DNA of 32,985 nucleotides from Halomonas llamarensis (GCF_023555005.1 NZ_JAMJPJ010000036.1:1-32985), one strand, 5' to 3'; counted from the first letter of the stretch, positions 23,338 through 31,839 are shown. Numbers and translations are program-made. The notes: generated by a model from the sequence alone, not told the origin.

Positions 23338-24102
23338 ATGCGCTTAACGGCTGAACAGCTCGACTGGGCAGTGCATGGCACGCCACTGCTCATTGACGTC
23401 AATCTCACCGTCGAACCCGGCCAGACCTTTGGCTTAGTGGGGCCGAATGGCTCGGGTAAAACCTCTCTGCTTCGCCTGTTGGCGGGGTTGAACAAACCCA
23501 AAGCAGGACGAGTACTGATTAACAGCCAGCCCCTGCACAGCCTCAAGCAACGGGCGATCGCCCAGTCAATCGCCCTGGTGGAACAGCAGGCCGATACCAC
23601 CGACAGAGTTACCGTGCGCCAGGTGGTAGCACTGGGTCGTACGCCTTTTCTATCCGCCCTGCGCCCATGGTCCGAGGAGGACGAAGCCATTGTCACCCGG
23701 GCGTTGCACGATGTGGATATGCACCGCATGGCCGACCGCCTTTGGCATACCCTCTCAGGCGGCGAGCGCCAGCGCGTGCATATTGGGCGCGCCCTCGCGC
23801 AGCAACCCAAGATTCTGCTGCTGGATGAACCTACCAACCATCTGGATATTCGCCACCAGCTATCGATTCTTGAATTAGTCAGGCAACTGCCCATCACGGT
23901 GATTATCTCGCTACACGATCTTAACCACGCCATGGAATGCGACCGCATCGGTGTCATGGATAGGGGCCGCCTGATCGACAGCGGCTTACCCCACGACATA
24001 CTCACGCCCAACAGGCTACAACAGACCTTTGGGGTATATGCCCATGTGATCGATGATCCTGTCGATGGAAAGCAGGTCATGCGTTTTCGCAATGCTGTTT
24101 AG
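23338..24102 (+). CDS. FecE-type ABC importer ATPase
   Basis: The product is 254 residues. Walker A GPNGSGKTS (35-43), signature LSGGERQRVHIGRAL near 138, Walker B ILLLDEPTNHLDI near 158 and the switch His in ISLHDLNHAME near 192 are all intact. It energises import by the permease just upstream; its ATG follows the permease TAA directly with AGAGG as ribosome site. It completes a three-gene importer (binding protein, permease, ATPase) without its own outer-membrane receptor in the operon; btuB further on could serve it. Confidence 0.88.
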   Translation: MRLTAEQLDWAVHGTPLLIDVNLTVEPGQTFGLVGPNGSGKTSLLRLLAGLNKPKAGRVLINSQPLHSLKQRAIAQSIALVEQQADTTDRVTVRQVVALGRTPFLSALRPWSEEDEAIVTRALHDVDMHRMADRLWHTLSGGERQRVHIGRALAQQPKILLLDEPTNHLDIRHQLSILELVRQLPITVIISLHDLNHAMECDRIGVMDRGRLIDSGLPHDILTPNRLQQTFGVYAHVIDDPVDGKQVMRFRNAV

Positions 24103-24116
24103 AAACGTTGGCAAAG

Positions 24117-24144
24117 GGCAAATGACATGAGGCAAATGACATAA
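24117..24144. repeat. Direct repeat of 14 bp between ATPase and araC-type gene
   Basis: GGCAAATGACATGA is followed at once by GGCAAATGACATAA. The first 12 bases are identical. It lies in the 118-bp gap before the regulator gene. It may be a slippage duplication or a paired protein-binding site. Confidence 0.6.
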
Positions 24145-24220
24145 GGTAAAAGCCACGAAAAAGGCGGCGATACCACAGGATATAGTGAGGCGTTTTTTTG
24201 GTTAAGATATTGGGGCCCAA

Positions 24221-25045
24221 ATGAGTACTGACCATCCACCAAATGCGCATCTTGCTAAATGGGAAAATGCTAAAAACCCTGTGGTGTCGATGTTTAAAGA
24301 GTACCCTGCGGGCCATCACATCCCTCCCCATCAACATCAGCGTGGACAGTTAATCTATGCCAGCACAGGTACGATGAGACTATGCACCCGCGATGAATAC
24401 TGGTTATTACCTCCGTTTCGTGGCGTCTGGATGCCTCCTTACGTAGAACATGAAATGAGCGCCAGCACAGGGGTTTGTTTGCGGACATTATATGTCAATG
24501 TCGAATCGTTCACCTTGAACTTGCCCAGTCATCCAGTAGGAATAGGCGTCACTGCCCTTTTACGCGAACTGCTGATCAGGGCCTCCTCTTTTTCAATCAC
24601 CTATCATCCAGACAGCTTCGAAGAACGCTTATTGCGGCTAGCATTAGAAGAAATGAAGCAGGCCTTCGAGTGTGGATTAAAACTGCCCATAGGCAGAGAT
24701 AAGCGTTTGAAAAAGATCTGCAATACGTTGCTGGAAAATCCGGGTGACGTGCGCTCATTGGCAGATTGGGCGAATGAGGTCGGAGCAACTACTCGGACAC
24801 TATCCCGACTATTTCGCACTGAGACAGGTATTTCTTTTATTCAATGGCGAGAGCAGGTACGCATTGTAAGTGCCATGTCTGGGTTAAGCACCGGGCAACG
24901 CGTTAGCCAAGTTGTGGAGCATCTAGGATATGCTTCACAAGGGGCGTTTACCGTTATGTTCAAACGTGTCACGGGTAAATCTCCCCGAGAGTATTTAAAC
25001 GATCTGTCCTGTTCTCAAACAAAGTTGTCTCGCATGGAAGAATAG
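24221..25045 (+). CDS. AraC-family regulator with cupin N-domain
   Basis: The product is 274 residues. The N-terminal cupin has the His pattern GHHIPPHQHQRGQLIYAS (31-48) and LLPPFRGVWMPPYVEHEM (62-79), typical of AraC regulators of exporters or metabolic genes such as NimR. The C-terminal part holds two helix-turn-helix motifs: SLADWANEVGATTRTLSRLFR near 184-204 and VSQVVEHLGYASQGAFTVMFKRVTG near 229-253, closing with SPREY. An EamA transporter follows 56 bp downstream on the same strand, so the regulator probably controls that exporter. GC content is visibly lower than in the cob genes, hinting at separate origin. Confidence 0.87.
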   Translation: MSTDHPPNAHLAKWENAKNPVVSMFKEYPAGHHIPPHQHQRGQLIYASTGTMRLCTRDEYWLLPPFRGVWMPPYVEHEMSASTGVCLRTLYVNVESFTLNLPSHPVGIGVTALLRELLIRASSFSITYHPDSFEERLLRLALEEMKQAFECGLKLPIGRDKRLKKICNTLLENPGDVRSLADWANEVGATTRTLSRLFRTETGISFIQWREQVRIVSAMSGLSTGQRVSQVVEHLGYASQGAFTVMFKRVTGKSPREYLNDLSCSQTKLSRMEE

Positions 25046-25101
25046 AATCCGCGTGAGATTGATATTGTTTCTCTACTTCTTGAAATAATCGGTAGAGGAA
25101 T

Positions 25102-26040
25102 ATGAAACGTTCACTAACGTCACTCACTGACCACTATTACGTTCTGATAATCGCATCTACATTCCTGCAAGGGTCTTCTTTTGTCAGCACTAAGCTCGTC
25201 ATGGAGCAGATGTCGCCTTTATGGGCAGCGTCTGCTCGTTTCCTGGTCGCAGCAGTATCTTTGTCGCCTTTTGTTTTTATCCAAATGCGCAGGCATAAAA
25301 TATCTCTTAAAGAGCTTCCTTGGGTAAAACTGCTAATAATTGGTAGTTTTCAAACAGTCGGCGTCATGTCGCTACTCAACATCGGACTAACGGCGACCAG
25401 CTCTTCAATAGCGGCCATTCTTATGGCCAGTAATCCTCTACTGGTGGTTGTCTTGGCATGGTTTATTTTAGGCGAGCGCTCCTCGACGTTTGCCTTATTC
25501 GGCTTAGCCTCTGCATTTATTGGAGTGGTTATTTGTATTGGGATCGACGTTGACGGCTACCACGGAATCGGGCATGGGGAAGTATTGGTTATGCTGGCAT
25601 CAACCTGCTGGGCCTGCTCTACCGTGTTAAGTAAGAAATTTGCCATGACGCCCTCACCTTGGATAGTCACTTTCTGGCAGATGTTGATTGGCTCCCTGCT
25701 GCTTATGGTGATAGCTGCCTGCAGCAAACAACCTTTTTCCCTACCGACGGATGCTTACCATTGGGGAATGTTTATGTGGCTGGCAATTCCCGCATCGACT
25801 GGGGCTATCGGGCTTTGGTTTGCGGCGTTAAAGATTGGCGGCTCCGTACATACAAGCGGCTTCTTGTTTCTCTGCCCCCTGTTTGCCGCCCTGGTTGCAT
25901 TTATATTGATCGGACAACACCCGGCATGGCATGAAGTGATTGGCGGAGTTTTGGTGGGCGCAGGCCTGTTTCTGATGTCCCGCCAGCGCCAATCAAACCA
26001 GCGACAGCAAAAACCAGAAAACCTACTTGATGCCCGCTAA
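25102..26040 (+). CDS. EamA/DMT-family transporter
   Basis: The product is 312 residues with ten predicted membrane helices in two EamA repeats. The first contains SSFVSTKLVMEQMSPLWAASARF and ends with ASNPLLVVVLAWFILGER near 110-127; the second ends LCPLFAALVAFILIGQHPAWHEVIGGVLVGAGLFL. The ribosome site AGAGGAAT precedes ATG 25102. Such proteins export amino acids, purines or drugs; the substrate cannot be read from the sequence. The upstream AraC-type gene is its likely regulator. It ends 42 bp from the convergent btuD. Like the regulator it is AT-richer than its surroundings. Confidence 0.87.
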   Translation: MKRSLTSLTDHYYVLIIASTFLQGSSFVSTKLVMEQMSPLWAASARFLVAAVSLSPFVFIQMRRHKISLKELPWVKLLIIGSFQTVGVMSLLNIGLTATSSSIAAILMASNPLLVVVLAWFILGERSSTFALFGLASAFIGVVICIGIDVDGYHGIGHGEVLVMLASTCWACSTVLSKKFAMTPSPWIVTFWQMLIGSLLLMVIAACSKQPFSLPTDAYHWGMFMWLAIPASTGAIGLWFAALKIGGSVHTSGFLFLCPLFAALVAFILIGQHPAWHEVIGGVLVGAGLFLMSRQRQSNQRQQKPENLLDAR

Positions 26041-26082
26041 CATAGCATTGAGCGCTAAATGTTGAGCTAGCCAAGCTTGTCA

Positions 26083-26853
26083 TCACCCCTTTATCGGCAC
26101 AAACACCGGCGCTCCCTCGACCTCAACAACGGTGAGTTTTTGGCGGTAAAGATCTTCCAGCGCGCTGGGCACAAGCATCTGCTCCTTGGGTCCCCAGCAA
26201 GCATCGCCATTGGGATAAAGCAGCAAAATATGGTCGCACCAGCGGGCGGCGAGATTGAGGTCATGCAGACACATCATCACCGCCTGGCCTTCCCTAGCCT
26301 GTTCAGCCATAAGCGCCATCACAGCGCTCTGGTGGTGAAGATCAAGATGGTTGGTCGGCTCGTCGGCCAGCCAAATAGAAGGAGCCTGAGTCAGCACCGT
26401 GGCAATCGCCACCCGCTGACGCTCACCGCCAGAGAGCGTATTCACCAGACGGTCATGCAAATGTGCCACATCAAGCCGCTCCAGGGCCTGTTCGGCGCGG
26501 GCATAGTCGTCGGCACCTTCCATCTGCCAGGGCGATAAATACGGGTGGCGACCCATCAAGGCGGTTTCCAGCACCGTGGCGGGAAAACCGTCCTGGCGGT
26601 CTTGAAACACCAGGCCAAGCTGGCGGGCAATGTGCCGTCTGCGCTGTTGCGCTAGCGGTTCGTCGGCAAGCTTAACGTGCCCCGAACGCGGTGACTTGAG
26701 CCCGGCCAGGGTATGCAGCAGCGTGGTTTTGCCTGCGCCGTTTGGGCCTAACACGCCCCAGCTCTGGCCCGGCTCAACAGTGAGATTAAGCGGGGTTCCG
26801 CCTTGGCGACCGGGCACGTCGATGATGAGATCTTGAGTAACCAGGCGACTCAT
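26083..26853 (-). CDS. btuD: Cobalamin ABC importer ATPase
   Basis: The product is 256 residues with Walker A LGPNGAGKTT (35-44), signature NTLSGGERQRVAIATVL near 135, Walker B IWLADEPTNHLDLHHQ near 158 and switch His MCLHDLNLAARW near 198. It powers B12 uptake with the BtuC permease, whose TGA overlaps its ATG (TGATG). The family alone also includes haem and siderophore ATPases; the operon with btuB, btuF and a cobalamin riboswitch decides for B12. It is the last gene of the btu operon. Confidence 0.9.
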   Translation of the reverse strand: MSRLVTQDLIIDVPGRQGGTPLNLTVEPGQSWGVLGPNGAGKTTLLHTLAGLKSPRSGHVKLADEPLAQQRRRHIARQLGLVFQDRQDGFPATVLETALMGRHPYLSPWQMEGADDYARAEQALERLDVAHLHDRLVNTLSGGERQRVAIATVLTQAPSIWLADEPTNHLDLHHQSAVMALMAEQAREGQAVMMCLHDLNLAARWCDHILLLYPNGDACWGPKEQMLVPSALEDLYRQKLTVVEVEGAPVFVPIKG

Positions 26854-27824
26854 CAGCGGCTCCGGTAAAGCAGAAACAGGAACGTCGGCACGCCGAGCAG
26901 CGCGGTAATCACCCCCACCGGCAGTTGCTCGGGGGCAATGATGGTACGCGCCAGGGTATCGGCCAGCACTAATAAAGTACCGCCAGCCAACGCACAGGCG
27001 GGCAATATCAGCCGCTGGTCGTTGCCTAACAGCAAGCGCAGCATGTGGGGAATCACCAGACCCACAAACCCGATGCTACCGGCGGTGGTGACGGCGGCGG
27101 CGGTCAAAATGCTCGCCACGACGTAGATACCCCATTCCAGCGGGCGCACGTCGACTCCCAGGGCAGCCGCCTGTTGAGGGCCACGCGCCAACACGTTCAA
27201 GCTGCGGCCAAGCGGCACCAGCACCAGACAAATCGCGATCAATAGCATAAGCGGCGGCCAGGGCGTGCGGGCATAAGACAGATCGCCCATCAGCCAATAG
27301 AGCATTCCCGGTAGGCGCTCGGCCGGGCTTAACGCCAGCATTAAGGTGATGACGGCGCCCCACCCCGCCGCGACCACTACGCCGGTGAGTAGCAGCCGCG
27401 AGGGCGTCCAGCCACCACGTCCATGGGCGAGACCAAACACCAGGAAGGTCGAAAAAAGCGCCCCGGCAAACGCCGACCCAGACATCAACACACCACCTAA
27501 ACCTGCCAACATTGCCCCCAGCGCACCAATCGAGGCGCCGCCAGAAAGCCCTAGCACATAAGGGTCGGCCAAAGGGTTACGCAGTAGCACCTGCATCAAG
27601 GCACCCGCCACCGCCAGCAGCCCACCCACGGCAAACGCGGAAAGCGCCCGTGGCAGGCGTAAATCAACCACCATGGTGCGCGCCAACCCATCGCCATCCC
27701 CCCGCACGACTGCCCATACATCGCCGACCGAAAGCGAGGCACTGCCTACCCCTAACGCCATGCTAAAAGCGGCCAGCGCCAGCACGGCCAAGAGCAATAG
27801 CGGCAGACTCAGTTGGCGGTACAT
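26853..27824 (-). CDS. btuC: Cobalamin ABC importer permease
   Basis: The product is 323 residues from ATG 27824, with CAGGG upstream; GTG 27830 is the alternative. About ten membrane helices are present. Family marks are VDLRLPRALSAFAVGGLLAVAGALMQVLLRNPLADPYVLGLSGGAS near 50-95, LYWLMGDLSY near 183, and GSIGFVGLVIPHMLRL near 251, ending LPVGVITALLGVPTFLFLL. It forms the inner-membrane channel for B12 delivered by BtuF. It begins 12 bp behind the btuF stop and overlaps btuD. Confidence 0.9.
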   Translation of the reverse strand: MYRQLSLPLLLLAVLALAAFSMALGVGSASLSVGDVWAVVRGDGDGLARTMVVDLRLPRALSAFAVGGLLAVAGALMQVLLRNPLADPYVLGLSGGASIGALGAMLAGLGGVLMSGSAFAGALFSTFLVFGLAHGRGGWTPSRLLLTGVVVAAGWGAVITLMLALSPAERLPGMLYWLMGDLSYARTPWPPLMLLIAICLVLVPLGRSLNVLARGPQQAAALGVDVRPLEWGIYVVASILTAAAVTTAGSIGFVGLVIPHMLRLLLGNDQRLILPACALAGGTLLVLADTLARTIIAPEQLPVGVITALLGVPTFLFLLYRSR

Positions 27825-27836
27825 AAGCACCCTGGG

Positions 27837-28763
27837 TTAGCGCCGCTCACGGGCGGTCTCGAGTTTTTCGCAAAGCAGTTTTGTGCCTTCCAATAGGCGT
27901 GGTGTGGGGCGCTGAATCAGCGAAGGCGGTACAAAAAACAAGTTGCCCTGGGCGACCGCTTCAAGTTCATCATACTGTTTCCAGCGGGTGAGCCAGTGGC
28001 GGTTTTCCTCGCCCATGCCAGCAGCAATAATCGCTTCGGGGTTGGCCGCGAGCACGGCCTCATCGTCTAGCCGTGGGACCAGTCGCTGCTGGTCGCCAAA
28101 CACGTTGGCGCCTCCGCACAGCTGCACCACCTGGCCGATAAGGTGCTCATCGTTAATGCTCATCAAAGGTTCGTCCCACACCTGATAGAACGTCGGCACG
28201 GGGTCGCGATGAGCATAGCGTTCTTTTAACTGCGACATCCCCTTGCGAAACCCATCGGCAACTTTTTGCCCCACCGATTCGGTACCCGCTAGCCGGGCCA
28301 AGCGTTCAATCACGCTGGCGACGCCGTCAACGCCGCGTGGCTCAATATAAAACACCGGCAACCCCAGCGCTTCGATGGTTTCCAGCTGCTCGGGTGGGTT
28401 ACCGGTGATCCAACCAATCACCAAATCCGGCCGCAGTGTAACCAACGCCTCCAGATCCATGCGTGTGTGGCTGCCTACCGACTGAACCTCTTTGGCCTCG
28501 GGTGGGTAGTCGCTGTAAGAAACCACCGCCACCACTTGCTCTCCGGCACCCGCCGCGTAGGTCAGCTCAGTAGCACCCGGCGAAAGCGTGGCGATACGCT
28601 GGGCAGGCGCCTCCAGGCACACTTTGCGGTCGCGGTCGTCGATCACACAACGGGCAAGCGAATCCGGTTCGACTTCAGCCGCTGCAAAACTCGCGACAGA
28701 GAGCAGCGCGGGGCATAAAGCCCCGCGCAACAGCCTGGTGAGGTTACTGGCCAAAATGAACAC
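27837..28763 (-). CDS. btuF: Cobalamin-binding periplasmic protein
   Basis: The product is about 308 residues if the GTG at 28763 is used. ATG 28811 and TTG 28823 or 28754 are alternatives, and none has a clear ribosome site, so translation may be coupled to the end of btuB (stop at 28744), which the start overlaps. A signal peptide is visible (LLRGALCPALLSVASFAAAE). The mature part follows BtuF: APAQRIATLSPGATELTYAAGAGEQVVAV, YPPEAKEVQSVGSHTRMDLEALVTLRPDLVI, and the family's FYQVWDEPLMSINDEHLIGQVVQLCGGANVF. Three Cys remain (CVIDDRDRKVC, QLCGG). It passes B12 from the periplasm to BtuCD. Confidence 0.87.
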   Translation of the reverse strand: MFILASNLTRLLRGALCPALLSVASFAAAEVEPDSLARCVIDDRDRKVCLEAPAQRIATLSPGATELTYAAGAGEQVVAVVSYSDYPPEAKEVQSVGSHTRMDLEALVTLRPDLVIGWITGNPPEQLETIEALGLPVFYIEPRGVDGVASVIERLARLAGTESVGQKVADGFRKGMSQLKERYAHRDPVPTFYQVWDEPLMSINDEHLIGQVVQLCGGANVFGDQQRLVPRLDDEAVLAANPEAIIAAGMGEENRHWLTRWKQYDELEAVAQGNLFFVPPSLIQRPTPRLLEGTKLLCEKLETARERR

Positions 28764-30564
28764 TGAGGAAAGCCGCCCGACCGGCGTTGATGTAGTCACT
28801 CGCTGTCTCATACTCTTTATCAAACGCGTTTTCGACAGTCACCCGCGCCGTCCAGAGCGGTGCAAACGCCCATCCGGCACGCAGGTTGACTAGACCATAA
28901 CCACCAAGGCGCTCTTCGTTAGCGGCATCTTCGTAACGGTGGTTTTGGGCAATTAATGAGCCGCCCAGCGACCAATCACCAAGATCACGGTCGATATCCA
29001 GTCGCACACTTTGAGTGGCGCGGCGGGCTAGCCGATTGCCAGTTTCCTGGTCTTCCGGGTCCAGGTAGGTGAAGGTGGCTTGCAGTACCCACTCGTTGAT
29101 TTCAACGCCGCTTGAAAGCTCAGCACCGCGAATACGCGCATTATTGACGTTTTGCGGCGCCCACAAACCGCTTGGCGTCGGTGCCCAGGCAATCAGGTCG
29201 TCGTAGTCGTTTTGGAAGACGGCCAAGTCCCAGAACCACTGGCTGTATTGGCCACGAATGCCCACTTCAACGGTTTCAGAGGTTTCCGGGTTGAGATCAG
29301 GGTTACCCGAATTCGGCCAATAAAGGTCATTAAAGCTCGGGGCTTTAAACGCAGTGCCTGCACTGGCTCGCAGCGTGTGGTAATTATCCAGATCGTAGCC
29401 CAGCGCCAAGCTGCCAGTGACTTCATCGCCGTAGGCTTCGTTGTCGTCGTAACGCAAGCTTGCTTGAATAGCGAACGGCGAAAAGTCGAGCAGCGCTTGA
29501 GTAAATACCGCGACGTTATCGCGACGGGTTTCAGCGAAATCATTAGTGCTTGCAACGCGGTCTTCGCTGATTTCTGCCCCCGCGATTAATGCATGGGCGC
29601 CAAGCTGAATATTGTTCTGCCAGCGGGCGGTTTGGGTACGGGTATCAATCACCGACCCACCGAAATTATCAATCGTATCCAGCTCGTCACGGGCTTCGCT
29701 AAGGGTTAACCGGCTGCGCCAGGTATCGGTGACCGGCAGCTCGCCGTAAATACCCGCCACCTGCTGAACGAAGTCATTCTCACCGCCGTCATATTCATTG
29801 TGACCGCGAGCGCGCAGCGCCAGCACGCCGACTTCAGCACCACTCCCAAACGTATGTGCCACACGGGCAAGCGCAGAGGTGTTGTCGTAGCCTTTGTCGT
29901 CACCCCCGCGACGAACAGGCTGGCCATCTGTATTGAAATGGCTAGCGGCAACGCTGTAGCGCGTGCCTCCCTCGCGGCCAGAAATACCTGCGCTTAACCG
30001 CTGGGTATTGAATGAACCACCGCCGAGCGAAATTCTGGGTTGCGGGCCCTGCTCATCACCGTCAGGGGTAAAGAGCTGTATCACGCCGCCGACGGCATCC
30101 GCACCGTAAAGGCTGCCTCGCGGGCCGCGCAAGATTTCCGCGCGGTCAAACATACGAGGGTCTAAATACTGAAAAGCGGCTCCCCCTGCCGTGGCGGAAC
30201 GTAGGCGAATGCCATCAATCATTAGCACGGTTGCATCGCTGGGCGCACCACGCAGATAAACGCTGGTACTTTTACCAAAACTGCCGTTGCTAGTGACATC
30301 AACGCCCGGCTGGCCGCGCAGAAGATCGGTTAGGCGGGTAGGGTCTTGGCGGCGAAACGTCGCTTCATCTAGCACGCTAACAGAAGCGAGGCTTTCGTTG
30401 GCGGTGCGGGGTGCTAACGCAGCGGTCACAACAACAGGATCAAGTGCCGCTACTTCATTCGTCGCATCGGCGTACTGGGCCTGGGCTGAAAAGGAGATGG
30501 CTAACGGCAGTGCCGCCATAGCAAACGCCGCCCGTTTGGCGGTGGTGTGAAAACGGTGGTTCAT
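28744..30564 (-). CDS. btuB: TonB-dependent vitamin B12 receptor
   Basis: The product is 606 residues, the usual BtuB length. The signal peptide ends near residue 29 (SFSAQAQ). A TonB box DPVVVTA lies at 42-48. The plug domain shows LTDLLRGQPGVDVTSNG, VYLRGAPSDATVLMIDGIRL and EILRGPRGSLYGADAVGGVI. The barrel closes with the aromatic C-terminus LSVHFGQ. BtuB takes B12 across the outer membrane with energy from TonB-ExbB-ExbD, which is not in the window. The cobalamin riboswitch upstream supports the substrate. It leads the operon btuB-btuF-btuC-btuD. Confidence 0.93.
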   Translation of the reverse strand: MNHRFHTTAKRAAFAMAALPLAISFSAQAQYADATNEVAALDPVVVTAALAPRTANESLASVSVLDEATFRRQDPTRLTDLLRGQPGVDVTSNGSFGKSTSVYLRGAPSDATVLMIDGIRLRSATAGGAAFQYLDPRMFDRAEILRGPRGSLYGADAVGGVIQLFTPDGDEQGPQPRISLGGGSFNTQRLSAGISGREGGTRYSVAASHFNTDGQPVRRGGDDKGYDNTSALARVAHTFGSGAEVGVLALRARGHNEYDGGENDFVQQVAGIYGELPVTDTWRSRLTLSEARDELDTIDNFGGSVIDTRTQTARWQNNIQLGAHALIAGAEISEDRVASTNDFAETRRDNVAVFTQALLDFSPFAIQASLRYDDNEAYGDEVTGSLALGYDLDNYHTLRASAGTAFKAPSFNDLYWPNSGNPDLNPETSETVEVGIRGQYSQWFWDLAVFQNDYDDLIAWAPTPSGLWAPQNVNNARIRGAELSSGVEINEWVLQATFTYLDPEDQETGNRLARRATQSVRLDIDRDLGDWSLGGSLIAQNHRYEDAANEERLGGYGLVNLRAGWAFAPLWTARVTVENAFDKEYETASDYINAGRAAFLSVHFGQ

Positions 30565-30582
30565 GGAAGGGTCCCTTGCTCA

Positions 30583-30600
30583 CTGTGCTCACCCGCACAG
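30583..30600 (-). promoter_or_regulatory. Hairpin just before the btuB ribosome site
   Basis: CTGTGC and GCACAG form a 6-bp stem with a 6-nt loop, ending about 6 nt before the AAGGG ribosome site (30573-30577) of btuB. It may be part of the riboswitch expression platform that controls access of ribosomes. There is no T-run, so control of translation is more likely than of termination. Confidence 0.45.
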
Positions 30601-30710
30601 CGTGTTTTTTGACCGAGCAGAGGAAAGCCAAGGGAACATCGGTAGTGTGAAAGCCACCAGCATCACCCTGAGCCGCCCTCCGCGCCTCGGTATGGAGTGG
30701 TTCTTTAGAA

Positions 30711-30900
30711 CCATCACGCTTAGGCCGGTCTCCGGGCTGACGAGCGAAAGGCCGCTTTTTAAAAGCACGAACCCTCTCTGAACGACCACCTTCCCATGCG
30801 TTAGCACAGTGGCGTCTTATAGCCGTTCTTATCTCGATCACCGTTGCGGGGGCAGCGTTGGATTCACAAAACGATCACCAACTTCCCGTTTAACTGATGG
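30711..30900 (-). ncRNA. Cobalamin riboswitch of the btu operon
   Basis: Read on the minus strand, the hallmarks come in order. P1 begins CCATCA (30895-30900), then come GGGAAGTTGGTG, GTGAATCCAACGCTGCCCCC and GCAACGGT, then GCCACTGTG and GGGAAGGTGG. The B12 box CAGCCCGGAGACCGGCCT lies at about 30722-30739, and P1 closes with TGATGG (30711-30716). The final GG of P1 can instead pair in the palindrome GGTTCTAAAGAACC (30699-30712), a possible switch. High adenosylcobalamin should lower expression of btuB and the genes behind it. About 146 nt lie between aptamer and start codon. Confidence 0.93.
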
Positions 30901-31072
30901 CGGCAACCACCATCAGCACCTGAGAGTGTGCGTAAGCTAGCAACTTGCCAAAAGGAGGTCAATTGAAAGAGGCGGTGCAGTGTTGCCGCTAGCCCTTTAG
31001 CTATTCTGGCCCCCACCGCCAAGACCACTACCGCATTAATTTAAGATAGAATGCTCATTGGTTTTAATTGCC
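30901..31072. other. Intergenic DNA between the btu leader and the right cassette group
   Basis: Apart from the btu promoter, no gene was found. There is no attI-like site, no integrase fragment and no tRNA. The composition falls from GC-rich to AT-rich at about 31030, which may mark the junction of core and cassette DNA. On the plus strand AAAGGAGGTC (30951-30960) looks like a ribosome site, but no open frame of worth follows. Confidence 0.5.
30934..30962 (-). promoter_or_regulatory. Sigma70-type promoter of the btu operon
   Basis: On the minus strand TTGACC (30957-30962) and TAGCTT (30934-30939) are exactly 17 bp apart. This places the RNA start near 30927, about 27 nt before the riboswitch P1, a sensible layout. 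The -35 match is 5 of 6; the -10 is weaker (4 of 6). Confidence 0.6.
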
Positions 31073-31161
31073 TGTTTACGCGGCTTGCGGCCACTGCGCG
31101 CCCATGGAATGGAGCCGAAGGCGCAATGTAGTGAGCATCACCATGCCAGCACGGGTTATGT
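31073..31161. repeat. attC7: 89-bp cassette recombination site
   Basis: The left core TGTTTAC is slightly degenerate; the right core GTTATGT (31155-31161) overlaps the stop of the DJ-1-like gene. The arms around CCACTGCGCG pair imperfectly with GTAGTGAGC, with the block GGAATGGAGCCGAAGGCGCA between. attC5 at the left edge has GGAATGGAGGCGGAGCCGCA, so both are one subfamily. Confidence 0.75.
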
Positions 31162-31740
31162 GTTTTTTGTCCAAGCGAACTCCATTTGGAGCGCCGTTTT
31201 TTCCGCCAAACTTTCGCTGTGTAACTTACTCACGAGATGCAGACTCATATCGATACCTGCAGATATACCACCCGAGCTAATAACACTGCCCTCATCAACC
31301 CACCGCACGCCCTCGACCACATGAAGTCGGCCAAACCTCTTTTTGAGTTCTGGAATATCCTCCCAGTGTGTGGTGACCTTGCACGAGAGAGAACGAACAG
31401 CGTTAGCCAAAAGAAAGATGCCAGTGCAAACGGTAGCTATCAACGTAACGCACTCCGCCTGGCTCCTAATCCAGGCAAGGACTTTCTCGTTTCCCATTTC
31501 ATGGGTGTGCACACCACCAGAGACGATAAGCACGTCGAGTGGAGGGTGATCATCAATTGAGTACTCTGGCAGTACTTTATATCCAGCTCGGGCTGAAACC
31601 AATGCACTGCTCTCGGCAATTAAAAACACCGAGAACGGATTTTCGGTGCCACACAAACGCGATGCTGTGGAGAAGACTTCAAATGGCCCAGAAAAATCGA
31701 GCACTTCCGCGTCGGGGTAGATAAAAATGCCAATATTCAC
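31156..31740 (-). CDS. Cassette-encoded DJ-1/PfpI family protein
   Basis: The product is 194 residues from GTG 31740 with GGAG 8 nt upstream. It is a single class I glutamine amidotransferase-like domain: IGIFIYPDAEVLDFSGPFEVFS (3-24, with the conserved Asp/Glu), LDVLIVSGGVHTHEM near 69-83, the nucleophile Cys in IATVCTGIFLLANA near 102-115, and VDEGSVISSGGISAGIDMSLHLV near 148-170. The same domain forms the sensor half of GlxA-type AraC regulators and isonitrile hydratase; no DNA-binding domain follows here. Enzyme, chaperone or glyoxalase roles are all possible. It lies between attC7 and attC8 as a lone cassette. Confidence 0.85.
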   Translation of the reverse strand: MNIGIFIYPDAEVLDFSGPFEVFSTASRLCGTENPFSVFLIAESSALVSARAGYKVLPEYSIDDHPPLDVLIVSGGVHTHEMGNEKVLAWIRSQAECVTLIATVCTGIFLLANAVRSLSCKVTTHWEDIPELKKRFGRLHVVEGVRWVDEGSVISSGGISAGIDMSLHLVSKLHSESLAEKTALQMEFAWTKNT

Positions 31741-31755
31741 CTAGCTCTCCAAAAC

Positions 31756-31839
31756 ACATAACGCGGAAATAAGCGGCGGCCCGTCAGGGGCGTCCGGTGA
31801 AGGCCGTAGACCGGAACGTACTTAATTGACTGGTTATGT
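31756..31839. repeat. attC8: 84-bp cassette recombination site
   Basis: The cores are ACATAAC (31756-31762) and GTTATGT (31833-31839). The interior shares GGGCGTCCGGTGAAGG and CCGGAACG with attC3, 30 kb away. An open frame drawn through the site (to 31737) is not a gene. Confidence 0.82.

Noticed and set aside
30901..31072. attI site or integrase remnant at the border to the right cassettes
   Set aside because: No integrase-like frame or attI-like element could be seen; given the gene direction the platform would be expected beyond the right edge.
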